Source: an uncultured Paraprevotella sp.
Lineage (GTDB): Bacteria; Bacteroidota; Bacteroidia; Bacteroidales; Bacteroidaceae
Assembly: GCA_900546665.1 (NCBI GenBank)
Contig: URDY01000006.1
Coordinates: 1-64,000, forward strand
Direction of reading: 5' to 3'
DNA: 64,000 nt
Both the position numbers and the translations under genes were made by a program. A model generated the notes under the pieces. The model was given only the letters and a program-made list of their open reading frames with translations. It was not told the DNA's origin and ran no database searches. Below are positions 1-7,827 of the stretch, one piece after another (the first letter of the stretch is position 1; each line of letters starts with the position of its first letter).

Positions 1-719
1 CTCGTGGCATCAAGCCGCTTCATTTCCTCCTTCTGCTTCCCAATGATAAAGTCGTTACGTTCCTGATGTTCCTTGCCTGTAACAGCCTTTGACTGCCCAC
101 GCTCCATCAGGAGTATGTCGGATGCCAGATTCTGCATTTCTGTCATATCCTTGTCATTGAGCTTGCAGCTCTTGCCTGTGTCATGGTTCATCCAGTCAAA
201 AACGATATGGGCATGGTAATTCGGCTTGAACCATCTTTCGCCGACTTTGAAACTCTCCCTGTCTTCCGCTTCCGGCTGACCGTTCAGCCAGTGTCCCTCG
301 TCCTTGTGCAGGAAGATCTGGAGAGGAGTGATGCCCCAGCGTCTCTGGCACTCCTCGCCAAACTTGCACACATCTGCCAGTGTCGTGTCCGGTCTGATGA
401 GCAACACGCCCTCACGGATTGGCGAGCATCCAGCCACCTTGGTGATTTTCCCGTTCTTGCCTTTTCGTTCACGTTCCTTCTCCTGCATCGCACGTCCTGT
501 CTTTTCCTTGACCATCCGCTTGATGTAGTCATAGTGCGCCTGCAGGTCGGGATTGCCGAAGCCCGGGTTTATCCACTGCTCGTTACCGGCAGTCAATTCG
601 GGTACGATGTAGATTTGAGACTTGCCGATATTGCGCATATATTCGGCAGTTCTCCGGTTATGAGCCCCACTTGATGTGACTCTGCAGGGCTTGATATGTA
701 TGCTTGATTTTGTTGCCAT
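1..719 (-). CDS. MobV-like mobilization relaxase (N-terminal part, runs off the window)
   Basis: Read on the minus strand from the ATG at 719, the frame stays open for 239 codons to the window edge, so the C-terminus is missing. Residues 138-144 (HKDEGHW) and 167-176 (NYHAHIVFDW) form the His-rich metal-binding region seen in Pre/MobV relaxases, here split by an insertion of about 20 residues. A proteins of this family nicks oriT and leads the strand during conjugative mobilization. It is the last gene of a minus-strand mobile-element set, and the 277 bp upstream hold stacked hairpins that would suit an oriT. No small MobA/MobC-type accessory gene is visible between it and the primase-like gene. 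Family assignment is by motif only; another Bacteroides Mob family is possible. Confidence 0.8.
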   Translation of the reverse strand, partial: MATKSSIHIKPCRVTSSGAHNRRTAEYMRNIGKSQIYIVPELTAGNEQWINPGFGNPDLQAHYDYIKRMVKEKTGRAMQEKERERKGKNGKITKVAGCSPIREGVLLIRPDTTLADVCKFGEECQRRWGITPLQIFLHKDEGHWLNGQPEAEDRESFKVGERWFKPNYHAHIVFDWMNHDTGKSCKLNDKDMTEMQNLASDILLMERGQSKAVTGKEHQERNDFIIGKQKEEMKRLDAT

Positions 720-769
720 TTTTATGTTGATTTGGTTATTAACTAAAGTTGTTTGCCGCTGTTCGCTCA

Positions 770-965
770 TAACCGCTATGGGGTTCTTAGAGGCTGTGCC
801 CATAAGGGAGATTGCAAAGAGAGGGTCACTCTTTGCTCGGGGTTCTCAGGGGTGAAACGCCCTGAGTGGGACGGGGCAACGCCCAGCCCCTCGGGAGAGC
901 CCACAACTACGAAAGCGGAGCGTGTAGTTATAGTGGGCTATATCAAGGGCAAGCCCTTGTCTGTC
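770..965. other. candidate oriT: cluster of four inverted repeats upstream of the relaxase
   Basis: The 277 bp between relaxase start and primase-like stop carry no convincing gene but four hairpins: GCAAAGAG/CTCTTTGC (814-821, 829-836), CTCAGGG/CCCTGAG (845-851, 860-866), an imperfect GCCCACAACTAC arm pair (899-910, 924-938, with a 3-nt bulge) and CAAGGGC/GCCCTTG (944-950, 953-959). Inverted repeats directly upstream of a relaxase gene are the usual place for oriT. The nic site cannot be assigned from sequence alone. Confidence 0.45.
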
Positions 966-996
966 CGCTACAGCCTACGGCTTCCGCTCTCCTCCA

Positions 997-2109
997 TTAA
1001 GGAGGGTTTTCATCGCCACTGCCGATTGGGGATGTACTGACCAGTACAAGGTCGAAATCATCTATCAGCTTTTGCAGGACGGGGTTCTTCTCTATCATCC
1101 GCCGGAGGACTTTTTCCGCCTCTACAAGATGATTGGCTGTACACATTATTTTACTTTCTCGTATCTGGAAGACAATCCAGTCGGCTATGTCGATATGGGC
1201 TGCCTTCTGTTCCGGTGTGGCGTTCTTCTCTATGATGTCAGACACGACAACCTTGCAATAGGTCATGTCCCTGGCATGCTGTTTCCACTCCGAATATCCG
1301 TCCGCATCGGGAAAGAGAAGCACGGTTCGTCCGCTCAGCACACGGAGCTTTTCCTCTCTCAACTGGCTTTTGCCGCCTGTCGCCAGCCATACATAACCGG
1401 GAAAGAGGGCAGAGCCGATAACGGCACTCTTTTCGGATTCCACCAAGACCGCTACCTTGTCGGGATAGACATTCAGCAGGTGTTCCCCGAACAGGCATTG
1501 GGAAAGTTGCCAATCCTCCGGCAGTACCCGTTGCCTTTTCAGTATGCTGTGTATCCAGTCCACTGCCGACACCTCTCCTCCCTTGATACGGTGTCCGTCC
1601 TCTGGATTGTACTGCATCACCTTGCCCGTGCGTACCCTGTTTGTGCGGTCTATCTGCCAGAAGATGACAGCCCCGTCACGGGTTGCTCCAAGACGGTACT
1701 CTTCCAGCAACCGCTTCAACACTTCCTTTGCCTTGCTGCCGTAATAGGAATCAAGGAGCGAGGAAATGAAGCGGAAGAAGTTGCTGTGCACGCTTTGCGA
1801 CCTCTCCACATACTTTGGCGGTATGTAGCCTATGCTTGCTTTTGGTGATGTCTGTCCGGGCTTCCGTTCTGACCTTTGCCTGTCAAAAGAGAACCCCTTG
1901 TCGGTATGGCATTCGGGGTGGTCGTGGAAATACTCCTTGGGAGTATAATGATACCCGCAACTGCTCTCATGATTGCACCTGCCGACAGACGGATGCAGGA
2001 GCATACCGCTTTCATCCACATAACATGTGAAAGAACGCTTGTCCCCGCAATTCGGGCAAGTATGCCGTGTTGCCGTTCCTTTATATTTCTGTAACGAATA
2101 GTTGCTCAT
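997..2109 (-). CDS. toprim/primase-like protein with N-terminal zinc finger (DUF6371-like)
   Basis: About 370 residues from the ATG at 2109. The frame is open for 28 more codons upstream (to 2193), but that stretch is translated GGGACA repeat sequence, so 2109 is preferred. The N-terminus has CPNCGD and, about 30 residues on, CNHESSCG, a zinc-ribbon arrangement as in CHC2-type primases. The middle contains VLVESEKSAVIG and LLFPDADGY, which fit a toprim fold with its acidic Glu and Asp-x-Asp residues. Such proteins sit next to RepA-type helicases in Bacteroidales mobilizable elements and are thought to prime replication of the excised circle. It follows the ATPase gene in the same direction with about 180 bp between them filled with iteron-like repeats. 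Confidence 0.7.
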   Translation of the reverse strand: MSNYSLQKYKGTATRHTCPNCGDKRSFTCYVDESGMLLHPSVGRCNHESSCGYHYTPKEYFHDHPECHTDKGFSFDRQRSERKPGQTSPKASIGYIPPKYVERSQSVHSNFFRFISSLLDSYYGSKAKEVLKRLLEEYRLGATRDGAVIFWQIDRTNRVRTGKVMQYNPEDGHRIKGGEVSAVDWIHSILKRQRVLPEDWQLSQCLFGEHLLNVYPDKVAVLVESEKSAVIGSALFPGYVWLATGGKSQLREEKLRVLSGRTVLLFPDADGYSEWKQHARDMTYCKVVVSDIIEKNATPEQKAAHIDIADWIVFQIRESKIMCTANHLVEAEKVLRRMIEKNPVLQKLIDDFDLVLVSTSPIGSGDENPP

Positions 2110-2141
2110 GGCTTGTCTTTGTTTTTGAGTTTTTCGATTGT

Positions 2142-2212
2142 TGTCCCGCTGTCCCATTGTCCCGTCCCTATAAGACTTGGGACAGTGGGACACCCCGGGA
2201 CACCTTGGGACA
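2142..2212. repeat. iteron-like TGTCCC/GGGACA cluster 1
   Basis: TGTCCC starts at 2142, 2150 and 2158, then GGGACA at 2179, 2187, 2197 and 2207. Spacing is 8-10 bp and the two halves face each other. The cluster lies between the ATPase and primase-like genes. Short phased repeats beside a RepA-type gene suggest a replication initiator site. Confidence 0.6.
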
Positions 2213-2290
2213 TCAGGCTTCTGCCTGTATCATCCCTTGTACCGTAAATGAAGCGGTTATCCTTTATACAGCTATGTGCAGACTGCTTTT

Positions 2291-3451
2291 TCATGCCTTA
2301 TTCTCCTCTTTCCCATATCCTGTAAACAACTCTGCCTGCTTTGTTTCTCTTACTGTCCCGCTTGTCCCATGCTGTCCCACCTGTCCCATTGTCCCACTTC
2401 CTGTCTGTTGGGACAGCGGGACACTTGGGACGGCTGCATTCCTGTCCTCCTTGCTGCGCTGGATTATCCGGCTGACGGTGGACTTGCCGCAGTTCACCTG
2501 TGAGGCTATCCCCCTGACGGACTTGCCGGACTGGGACAATTGCAGGATTTGGCAATCCCTCTGGCTGGATTCGTTGTCACCCAGTTTCTTCAGGTGTTCC
2601 TTTTCCGTTGAATAACCCCTGAACACGAATTGCAGGAAAGCGTCCACCTTCTCAATCTCGTAGATGATTACATTGTCCGCATCGTGGGAGAATGTCCCGT
2701 ACCGGACTTTGAGCTGCTTCACATAGCGAAGCCCTCCGTCCTGCGCACTCTTCCCGATGGCGAACACGCTGTCAAAGAAATTGTAGAGCCGTTTGCTTCC
2801 GGCAAGGTCGTTGGAAGTGATGGGACAGTCCAAAGAGCGTTTGGGTGTATGTGCCAGAACAAGGACGGACAATCCGTATCTCTTTTTGAGGTTGTTGAGC
2901 TGTATCATCAGCCGTCCTGCCGCATCGCCTTTCTCCATGGCGCAGCACAGGTAGGTAAGATTGTCAACGATGAAGATTTTGCACCCGGTTTGCAGAGCCA
3001 TCTGTTCTATGCCTCCCATGATGGCTTCCTCGAAATCGGCTTCCAGCAACGAATTGCAGTCAAGCGATACCCGGTACAGCCTTTCAGGAAAGATGTATGG
3101 CGTTCCATGCTCGCTGGTATAGCGTAGCTGGAACTGTTTTTCGGAGAGTTCAAAGTCCAGATACAGCACATCGTCAGTCCGGGCGATACGGTCGGCTATC
3201 TGCACGGCAAGGATGGACTTGCCCACATTGGAATCCGCAAAGAGGCAGGACAGTTCCCCCTCATACCAGAAACTGTCCCAGAGCGCACGGGGCGTGGGCA
3301 GCAGCGATGCTTCGAGTATCGTCCGGTTGGCGGTCTTGATACTCATCACGCCGATGCTGTCCGGCATCCCGTGCTGTACTTGGGTCGCCCTCGTCAGGTC
3401 GCCATGTATCAGACTGATATAATTCTTGTCCTCTTCCATGACGTTTACCAA
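2291..3451 (-). CDS. RepA-type AAA/RecA-fold ATPase (replicative helicase-like) with C-terminal HTH
   Basis: 386 residues if the ATG at 3451 is used; a second ATG at 3439 is equally possible. FADSNVGKS (about residues 71-79) is a Walker A motif, and KIFIVDNL about 90 residues later is the Walker B, the layout of RepA/RSF1010-type hexameric helicases. The C-terminal part has a helix-turn-helix-like stretch (SVRGIASQVNCGKSTVSRI). The last 40 residues are rich in Gly, Thr, Ser and Gln because they are encoded by the second TGTCCC iteron cluster, so part of a likely origin lies inside the reading frame. The start overlaps the stop of the upstream HTH gene by 7 bp, which implies translational coupling. 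Likely role: unwinding the excised circle for replication. Confidence 0.8.
   Translation of the reverse strand: MVNVMEEDKNYISLIHGDLTRATQVQHGMPDSIGVMSIKTANRTILEASLLPTPRALWDSFWYEGELSCLFADSNVGKSILAVQIADRIARTDDVLYLDFELSEKQFQLRYTSEHGTPYIFPERLYRVSLDCNSLLEADFEEAIMGGIEQMALQTGCKIFIVDNLTYLCCAMEKGDAAGRLMIQLNNLKKRYGLSVLVLAHTPKRSLDCPITSNDLAGSKRLYNFFDSVFAIGKSAQDGGLRYVKQLKVRYGTFSHDADNVIIYEIEKVDAFLQFVFRGYSTEKEHLKKLGDNESSQRDCQILQLSQSGKSVRGIASQVNCGKSTVSRIIQRSKEDRNAAVPSVPLSQQTGSGTMGQVGQHGTSGTVRETKQAELFTGYGKEENKA
2354..2432. repeat. iteron-like TGTCCC/GGGAC cluster 2, inside the ATPase gene
   Basis: TGTCCC starts at 2354, 2363, 2373, 2382 and 2390, then GGGACA at 2410 and 2418 and GGGACG at 2427. Spacing is 8-10 bp in each half and the halves are inverted to each other. 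It mirrors cluster 1 at 2142-2212 and overlaps the 3' end of the ATPase coding sequence. Confidence 0.6.
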
Positions 3452-3819
3452 TTACGCGGAGCGGGCTTGCGGCGGTGGGAAGAATATAAGGATTCGCTCA
3501 GTTCCTCATCGGACAGGGGTACGGGATTCTTCCGGGAGGATTCCAGCCATTTGTCCAGTTCGTCCCTGTAAAGGCAATATCGTTTGCCGGGCTTGGTGGC
3601 GGGAATGCTTCCCTCCGACAGCTTCATGTAGAGCGTGCCTTTGGGAATGCCCAGATATTCCGCCGCCTCTTCCACTGACATGGGGACATGGGTGTCCACC
3701 GCCCTTGCGTTGTTCACACTGCGCTGCTCAGTAAGCAGGCTTCTAAGGCTCATCACCTCGTCCCGAAGCTGAGCCACAATCTCCGGGAGGTCGTTGAATG
3801 TAATCACAGTTTTTTCCAT
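3445..3819 (-). CDS. helix-turn-helix (excisionase-family) DNA-binding protein
   Basis: About 124 residues from the ATG at 3819; the upstream in-frame ATG at 3888 would place the start inside a conserved upstream element, so the inner start is preferred. A coiled N-terminal stretch is followed by VEEAAEYLGIPKGTLYMKLSEGSIPATKPGKRY-type HTH_17/MerR-like winged helix typical of excisionases and small regulators in Bacteroidales mobile elements. Its stop overlaps the start of the ATPase gene by 7 bp. Its upstream region shares a ~64-bp element with the integrase gene, which suggests common control. Confidence 0.75.
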   Translation of the reverse strand: MEKTVITFNDLPEIVAQLRDEVMSLRSLLTEQRSVNNARAVDTHVPMSVEEAAEYLGIPKGTLYMKLSEGSIPATKPGKRYCLYRDELDKWLESSRKNPVPLSDEELSESLYSSHRRKPAPRNW

Positions 3820-3850
3820 TTGCGTACTCGCCTCTTTTGTAAGGCTTGGC

Positions 3851-3914
3851 GCAAAGGACTGGAATGATACAGCCGTGAATATCTCCACGAAAGGTCATTG
3901 CAAAATAATTCCCG
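3851..3914 (-). promoter_or_regulatory. shared upstream element, copy A (before HTH gene)
   Basis: A stretch of about 64 bp that resembles 6260-6323 upstream of the integrase. Identical blocks include GCAAAGGA, CCGTGAATA, CTCCACGA and AAATAATT. It sits 32-95 bp before the HTH start. Likely a promoter/operator used by both genes. Confidence 0.5.
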
Positions 3915-3964
3915 AATAACGATGCCCAACCGCAAATGACGGGTAAAGTTATTCGGGAATTATT
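3904..3964. terminator. 17-bp perfect inverted repeat (terminator or replication structure)
   Basis: AATAATTCCCGAATAAC at 3904-3920 is matched exactly by its reverse complement at 3948-3964 with a 27-nt spacer. It lies downstream of the 4029-4859 gene (minus strand), so it may end that transcript, but there is only a short T run and it touches the shared upstream element. A role as a protein-binding palindrome is also possible. Confidence 0.5.
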
Positions 3965-4028
3965 GTATAACAGAGGATTATGAGTTTTGGCTGTTTGTCG
4001 TTATTATCGTGATTACTCTAAAACAGGC

Positions 4029-4859
4029 TTAAATCCGCTTCTCCTGCACATAATCCGCAGGATAATGGAAATCCAGTCTGCCGTTTTCAGGCTCGTCAAT
4101 GGGAATCAGTGTCTTTAACGGCTCTACCTTGAAGTTCTTGATGGTAGCTATGTCCGTATCGGCAAACTCCCGTGGGAAAAGGGTGCTGATGAAGCGGGCA
4201 CGGTTATCCCCCGTGTAGTATTTCTTGTACATGAAACGCTCGGAGATATTCCACACGAAATGGCGGAGCGGAATGTTTGAAATATCTTTGGTCAGCCGCC
4301 CTTTTATCGGCTTGGGCTTGTAACTGTGGAGCCGCATCCAGTTGTTGACCTCGGCACAGATGTGGTTCACGGTCTCCTTGTCAGCAATACGGGGCATGAT
4401 GAAATGGATGTATTCCATGACCATAGCGATGCGCTCCTCATTTTCCCGCTGCTCCCTGTCCTCGTAATCGGCACGGTTCTTCTCGTGAAGCTCCGGGGAT
4501 ATGGCAATCTCTGTCGGTTTTATATCCGGGGTCGCTTCTCCACCTGTTGGCATTGATGCCGATATTACAGGCTTGTGTGCATCTTGGGACTGGTCTTCCT
4601 GAATTTCTGTGATTTCGGCAGGTGTCTTTTTCCTGCCGAACTTGATTCTGTAGATTTCGTATGTATCGAAAATGACTGTCTGGAAGGAGAAGTAGAGCAG
4701 CCACCCCAACAGGTTGCTGCACACAAAGACTATCAGCCTTACAAAGGTGTCTTGGTTGAATTTCTCAGCGACAATCAGTGTCGCTATGGAAGATATTAGG
4801 AGGATGGCAAAGCCGACAAATCCTAAAATGATATGTTTGTCTTTTACGGACGGTTCCAT
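4029..4859 (-). CDS. predicted membrane-anchored protein of unknown function
   Basis: 276 residues, not recognised. Two hydrophobic segments lie near the N-terminus (about residues 10-30 and 40-62, the second rich in Leu, Trp and Phe), followed by a basic stretch (KFGRKK) and a soluble region of about 200 residues with a charged linker. A two-TM hairpin with a cytoplasmic C-terminal domain is the simplest reading. It is embedded between the integrase and the HTH/ATPase genes of the mobile element and shares their strand, so it is probably element cargo or an accessory factor. A strong inverted repeat follows its stop codon. Confidence 0.6.
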   Translation of the reverse strand: MEPSVKDKHIILGFVGFAILLISSIATLIVAEKFNQDTFVRLIVFVCSNLLGWLLYFSFQTVIFDTYEIYRIKFGRKKTPAEITEIQEDQSQDAHKPVISASMPTGGEATPDIKPTEIAISPELHEKNRADYEDREQRENEERIAMVMEYIHFIMPRIADKETVNHICAEVNNWMRLHSYKPKPIKGRLTKDISNIPLRHFVWNISERFMYKKYYTGDNRARFISTLFPREFADTDIATIKNFKVEPLKTLIPIDEPENGRLDFHYPADYVQEKRI

Positions 4860-5087
4860 ATTCTTTGTCTTATTCGGTTGTTACTTGTTACTGTTTTCGC
4901 AAATTTAATAGTCTTCTTTCAATTATTACTCATTATCCTTTGTCAGTGGTTTCTTTTTCAATGTTTTTCACCAAATGTCCGGAATCATACTCAATTATCA
5001 TACTTTAAGTACCAACCAAAATAAAAGGAACGGTTAAAGCTCCAAACAATAACCGCTCCCTCTGAATATCATGGATTTTGAACCGCC

Positions 5088-6206
5088 TTACGCTTCCTTG
5101 CGTTTCAGGGTTATCTTGTCCACGACCTCGCACATCTGCTGTGCCGCCATCTTGGAATAAATCTGCGTGGTGGTAATGTTCTTGTGTCCCAGATAGGCTT
5201 GGATGACAGCCATGTCCGTACCCATTTCCACGTGCAGGCTTCCGAATGAATGCCGGGTGCAGTGAAAGGTTATCTTCTTGGTTATGCCTGCCGCCAAGAG
5301 CCAGCGTTTGAGTGGTCCTTGCAGCATCTTGTCCTTGAAACCGTCAAAGATAAGTCCCTCGTGCCGTTCCCCAAGCAGTCCGTAGGCTTCATCGCTGATG
5401 GGGTTGTGTACAATCTGTTTGGTCTTCTGCATACGGGTGGTCACGAACATCTTGCCGTTGGTGTACGGCTGTATCTGCTGCCAAGTGAGCTGCCTGATGT
5501 CGCTCTTTCTTAGTCCGGTCAGACAACCGAAAAGGAACGCCCTTTTCAATACCTCTTCCTCACAAGGCGTTTCGGCAAGCCGTATCAGTTCCTCTTGGCT
5601 CAGATGTTCCCTCATGGTGGGAATGCACTCGATGCGGTCTAAGAATCCGTTTGGGTTCTCCTTTATCTTCCTGTCCCGGTAGGCGGTGTGAAGTACCGCA
5701 CGGAAAGCCGACCAGTAGCCCGCCGCAGAATTGATATGCAGCTTTTGGCTGGTGTGTATGGATTGTGGGGCGTTAAGCAGATATTCCATGAACTTGCGGC
5801 ACAAATCCACGTCCACCTCCTCAAAGGTGCATTTGCCGTTCACGAACCGCTCGAAATGTTTATAGACGTGCTGCCACTTGATATTCTTCCTGTCTGCCAA
5901 CCCCTTGAAGTAGGCGAGGAAATCGCCTTTCATCTTGGCTTTGTCAAAGAAGCCGTTGTTCTCGTTGAAGATGGCTTCATAACGCCTATTACGCAGTATC
6001 TCCGCTTTTTTCATCATGCGTGCGTTGAAATCACGCTCCTGCTGGTTGGCAGGTTTGGCGAAGATGTAAATCCCAAGAGCTTCACGTGTAATCACCTTCA
6101 TGGTGGTGTTGTCACGGTAGCCGGGATAATAGTCCAGACACAGCGAATACTGTGTTCCGTTCTTAATCTTGCGCTTGCGCAAGGTAACTGTCTTGCATTT
6201 GCTCAT
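5088..6206 (-). CDS. tyrosine site-specific recombinase (integrase)
   Basis: 372 residues, normal length for Bacteroidales phage-type integrases. The N-terminal half contains the SAM-like core-binding region. The catalytic half shows GCLTGLRKSDIRQL (first Arg), HCTRHSFGSLHVEMG (His-x-x-Arg), LGHKNITTTQIYSKM (second His and nucleophilic Tyr). It would cut and rejoin the element's attachment site with the chromosome. It is transcribed toward the HTH/rep/mob genes, which is the common order in integrative mobilizable elements. Copy B of the shared upstream element lies 54-117 bp before its start. No tRNA gene is seen nearby, so the target may not be a tRNA. Confidence 0.92.
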   Translation of the reverse strand: MSKCKTVTLRKRKIKNGTQYSLCLDYYPGYRDNTTMKVITREALGIYIFAKPANQQERDFNARMMKKAEILRNRRYEAIFNENNGFFDKAKMKGDFLAYFKGLADRKNIKWQHVYKHFERFVNGKCTFEEVDVDLCRKFMEYLLNAPQSIHTSQKLHINSAAGYWSAFRAVLHTAYRDRKIKENPNGFLDRIECIPTMREHLSQEELIRLAETPCEEEVLKRAFLFGCLTGLRKSDIRQLTWQQIQPYTNGKMFVTTRMQKTKQIVHNPISDEAYGLLGERHEGLIFDGFKDKMLQGPLKRWLLAAGITKKITFHCTRHSFGSLHVEMGTDMAVIQAYLGHKNITTTQIYSKMAAQQMCEVVDKITLKRKEA

Positions 6207-6259
6207 ATTGATGATGTTTTAAGTTGTACATTTTCGGGGGTGTTCCCGTGTTTACGGTG

Positions 6260-6323
6260 GCAAAGGAACAACGTGAAACAACCGTGAATACCTCCACGAC
6301 AATCATTTTGAAATAATTTTCCG
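6260..6323 (-). promoter_or_regulatory. shared upstream element, copy B (before integrase)
   Basis: Matches 3851-3914 at about 70 percent with small gaps, including CCGTGAATA and CTCCACGA. It is placed upstream of the integrase start on the minus strand. See copy A. Confidence 0.5.
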
Positions 6324-6337
6324 GCAATGTCGGTTGC

Positions 6338-7279
6338 TCACGGTTGTTTCTCCCTTTCAGCCATGACACGCTCCACATCGGAGCGTAAAAGCAGGTTTTT
6401 CACGCCTACTTTTATCTTTTCGATGTGCTTCACCTTGACGATATGGCTGATGTTGGCGGAGGAAAGCCCGTAAATCTGCCGGACTTGCTCCACGGTGTAG
6501 TAGCGTTCATCGTTCACGAGGTCTGTCCTGCGGAGTTCGTCCAGATGGGATTTGGAGTAATAGGTGCGCCCGTATTCTCTTTTGGTCGGTATCTTGTGGC
6601 GGTAGGCGTATGCCCGGAGTGCGGAGGGTTTCATGCCGAACAGTTCTTCCGCTTCTTCAATCAGGAGCCAATCGGTGATATTGCTTGTATCTATAGCCAT
6701 ACCGAAGAACTCGTCAACGTGTTTCTTGCTGTAATAGTTTTTCCCTGCGATGCGGCAGATGGGAATGCGGTTGCGCTTGGCTGTGGTATAGAGCCACGAC
6801 TGCCTGACCTTGAAGAGCGACATCACCTCCTCGCCAGAATAGAAGTCCAGCACTTCATAGGTTTCCTTTTCCCTTTTTTCTTTTTTGGCAAGCGGGGAAG
6901 ATGAAGCGGACTTTCTCGGAGTGGAAGTACTGCCGGGCAGGACACGGTGGTAGGGATTGCCCTCCAGCATCCGCTCGATGTCTGTCTTGCGGATAAACGC
7001 CATGCGGTTGCTGATACGTGAGGCTTTCAGTTTGCCGAGGGCTACGAGTTTATAGATGTACTGTCGGGAACAGCCCATGAGTACTGCTGCTTTGGAAAAG
7101 GTGAGATACTCCTGATGCTGTATCTCCATCAAGGGGCGGACAGCTTTGAAGAGGTTGTTCTTCTGTTCCGTTCTAGCTCGTTTGGCTTCCGCCTGACAAG
7201 CCTCGCTGCAATATTTCTGTACCCCGCTCCGGGTTACAAATGACTTGCTGCAAAAATTGCATTTTCTGGTTGTTTTCAT
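6338..7279 (-). CDS. zinc-ribbon protein with repeated helix-turn-helix domains (recombination/regulatory factor)
   Basis: 313 residues. The N-terminus has a four-Cys ribbon (CNFCSKSF ... YCSEAC). After it come HTH_17-like modules: about residues 58-110 (SKAAVLMGCSRQYIYKL), 148-190 (GEEVMSLFKVRQSWLYTTA), 205-250 (IEEAEELFGMKPSALRAYA) and 262-308 (VEQVRQIYGLSSANISHIV). Four excisionase-like modules in one chain suggest binding to phased sites, and two arrays of 10-bp repeats lie directly upstream. It is the outermost gene of the element on this side. Probable role: directing integrase in excision or controlling element genes. Name and partners are inferred. Confidence 0.75.
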   Translation of the reverse strand: MKTTRKCNFCSKSFVTRSGVQKYCSEACQAEAKRARTEQKNNLFKAVRPLMEIQHQEYLTFSKAAVLMGCSRQYIYKLVALGKLKASRISNRMAFIRKTDIERMLEGNPYHRVLPGSTSTPRKSASSSPLAKKEKREKETYEVLDFYSGEEVMSLFKVRQSWLYTTAKRNRIPICRIAGKNYYSKKHVDEFFGMAIDTSNITDWLLIEEAEELFGMKPSALRAYAYRHKIPTKREYGRTYYSKSHLDELRRTDLVNDERYYTVEQVRQIYGLSSANISHIVKVKHIEKIKVGVKNLLLRSDVERVMAEREKQP

Positions 7280-7331
7280 GCTGCTTTTATCGTTTACTGG
7301 TTCATTCCTTCAATCGTATATCTCTGAAATG

Positions 7332-7361
7332 GTGAACGGATGTAAACGGAGGTCAACCGTT
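7332..7361. repeat. 10-bp iteron array 1 (three GTNAACSGNN units)
   Basis: Units GTGAACGGAT, GTAAACGGAG and GTCAACCGTT follow each other with exact 10-bp period, about one helical turn. The array lies 53-82 bp upstream of the four-HTH gene. Confidence 0.6.
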
Positions 7362-7420
7362 GTCGCCTTTCTGCACAATGTTACTATTGCTGCATATCAG
7401 GGCGGTTGTTGTCGCTCATC

Positions 7421-7450
7421 GTAAACGGTTGTAAACCCTTGTCAACTGTC
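7421..7450. repeat. 10-bp iteron array 2 (three GTNAAC units)
   Basis: Units GTAAACGGTT, GTAAACCCTT and GTCAACTGTC with exact 10-bp period, in the same orientation as array 1 about 80 bp away. Sequence after each array is also related (CTGCACAATG versus CCGCACGATG). Confidence 0.6.
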
Positions 7451-7746
7451 CGCACGATGTGGCAAAAAACAAGCTCCGCAAATTCTCCACGTCAGAAATA
7501 CGTCTCAAAAATATGTGGAAATTTGGGAAGCATCAAAAAGCAGCCGAAAAGTGTTAATTTTTAGAATATTCTGATAGATAAAGACTTACGCTTGAATATT
7601 TCTGGTTATTTTTGGTTGTTTTGAGATTCTAAATACATGGGATCGTTTAATTTTTATCCACTGCCTTGGTTTTATATGGTGAACTTTCGGAATGACGGTT
7701 TGCTGTCTTCGAACAAACAATCAAGCTGTTTTTTCTGTTTGATAAA
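7451..7746. other. non-coding edge of the mobile element
   Basis: No gene seen. The G+C-richer mobile-element sequence gives way here to AT-rich chromosomal sequence. The attachment site is probably in this stretch, but with the other end outside the window no direct repeat can be identified. Confidence 0.4.
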
Positions 7747-7805
7747 GATGTCCCGTAACTGTAGGTAAGAACGTTCTGAGCAAAGAATAAGGGTTACGGG
7801 ACATC
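7747..7805 (-). terminator. stem-loop after the LRR gene
   Basis: GATGTCCCGTAAC (7747-7759) pairs perfectly with 7793-7805. On the minus strand the stem is followed by TTTATC. It lies just past the LRR stop at 7828. Confidence 0.6.
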
Positions 7806-7827
7806 GGTACTATTTTTTTACTATATA

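Noticed and set aside
183..674. Plus-strand 163-codon frame at the left edge
   Set aside because: It is the antisense of the relaxase frame, which carries clear MobV motifs on the minus strand.
753..1040. Plus-strand 95-codon frame over the oriT-like region
   Set aside because: It crosses the hairpins and runs into the 3' end of the primase-like gene on the other strand; no recognisable domain.
7560..7760. Search for a tRNA gene as attachment site at the element edge
   Set aside because: No cloverleaf or CCA-type end was recognised, and the other element end is outside the window, so no att call was made.
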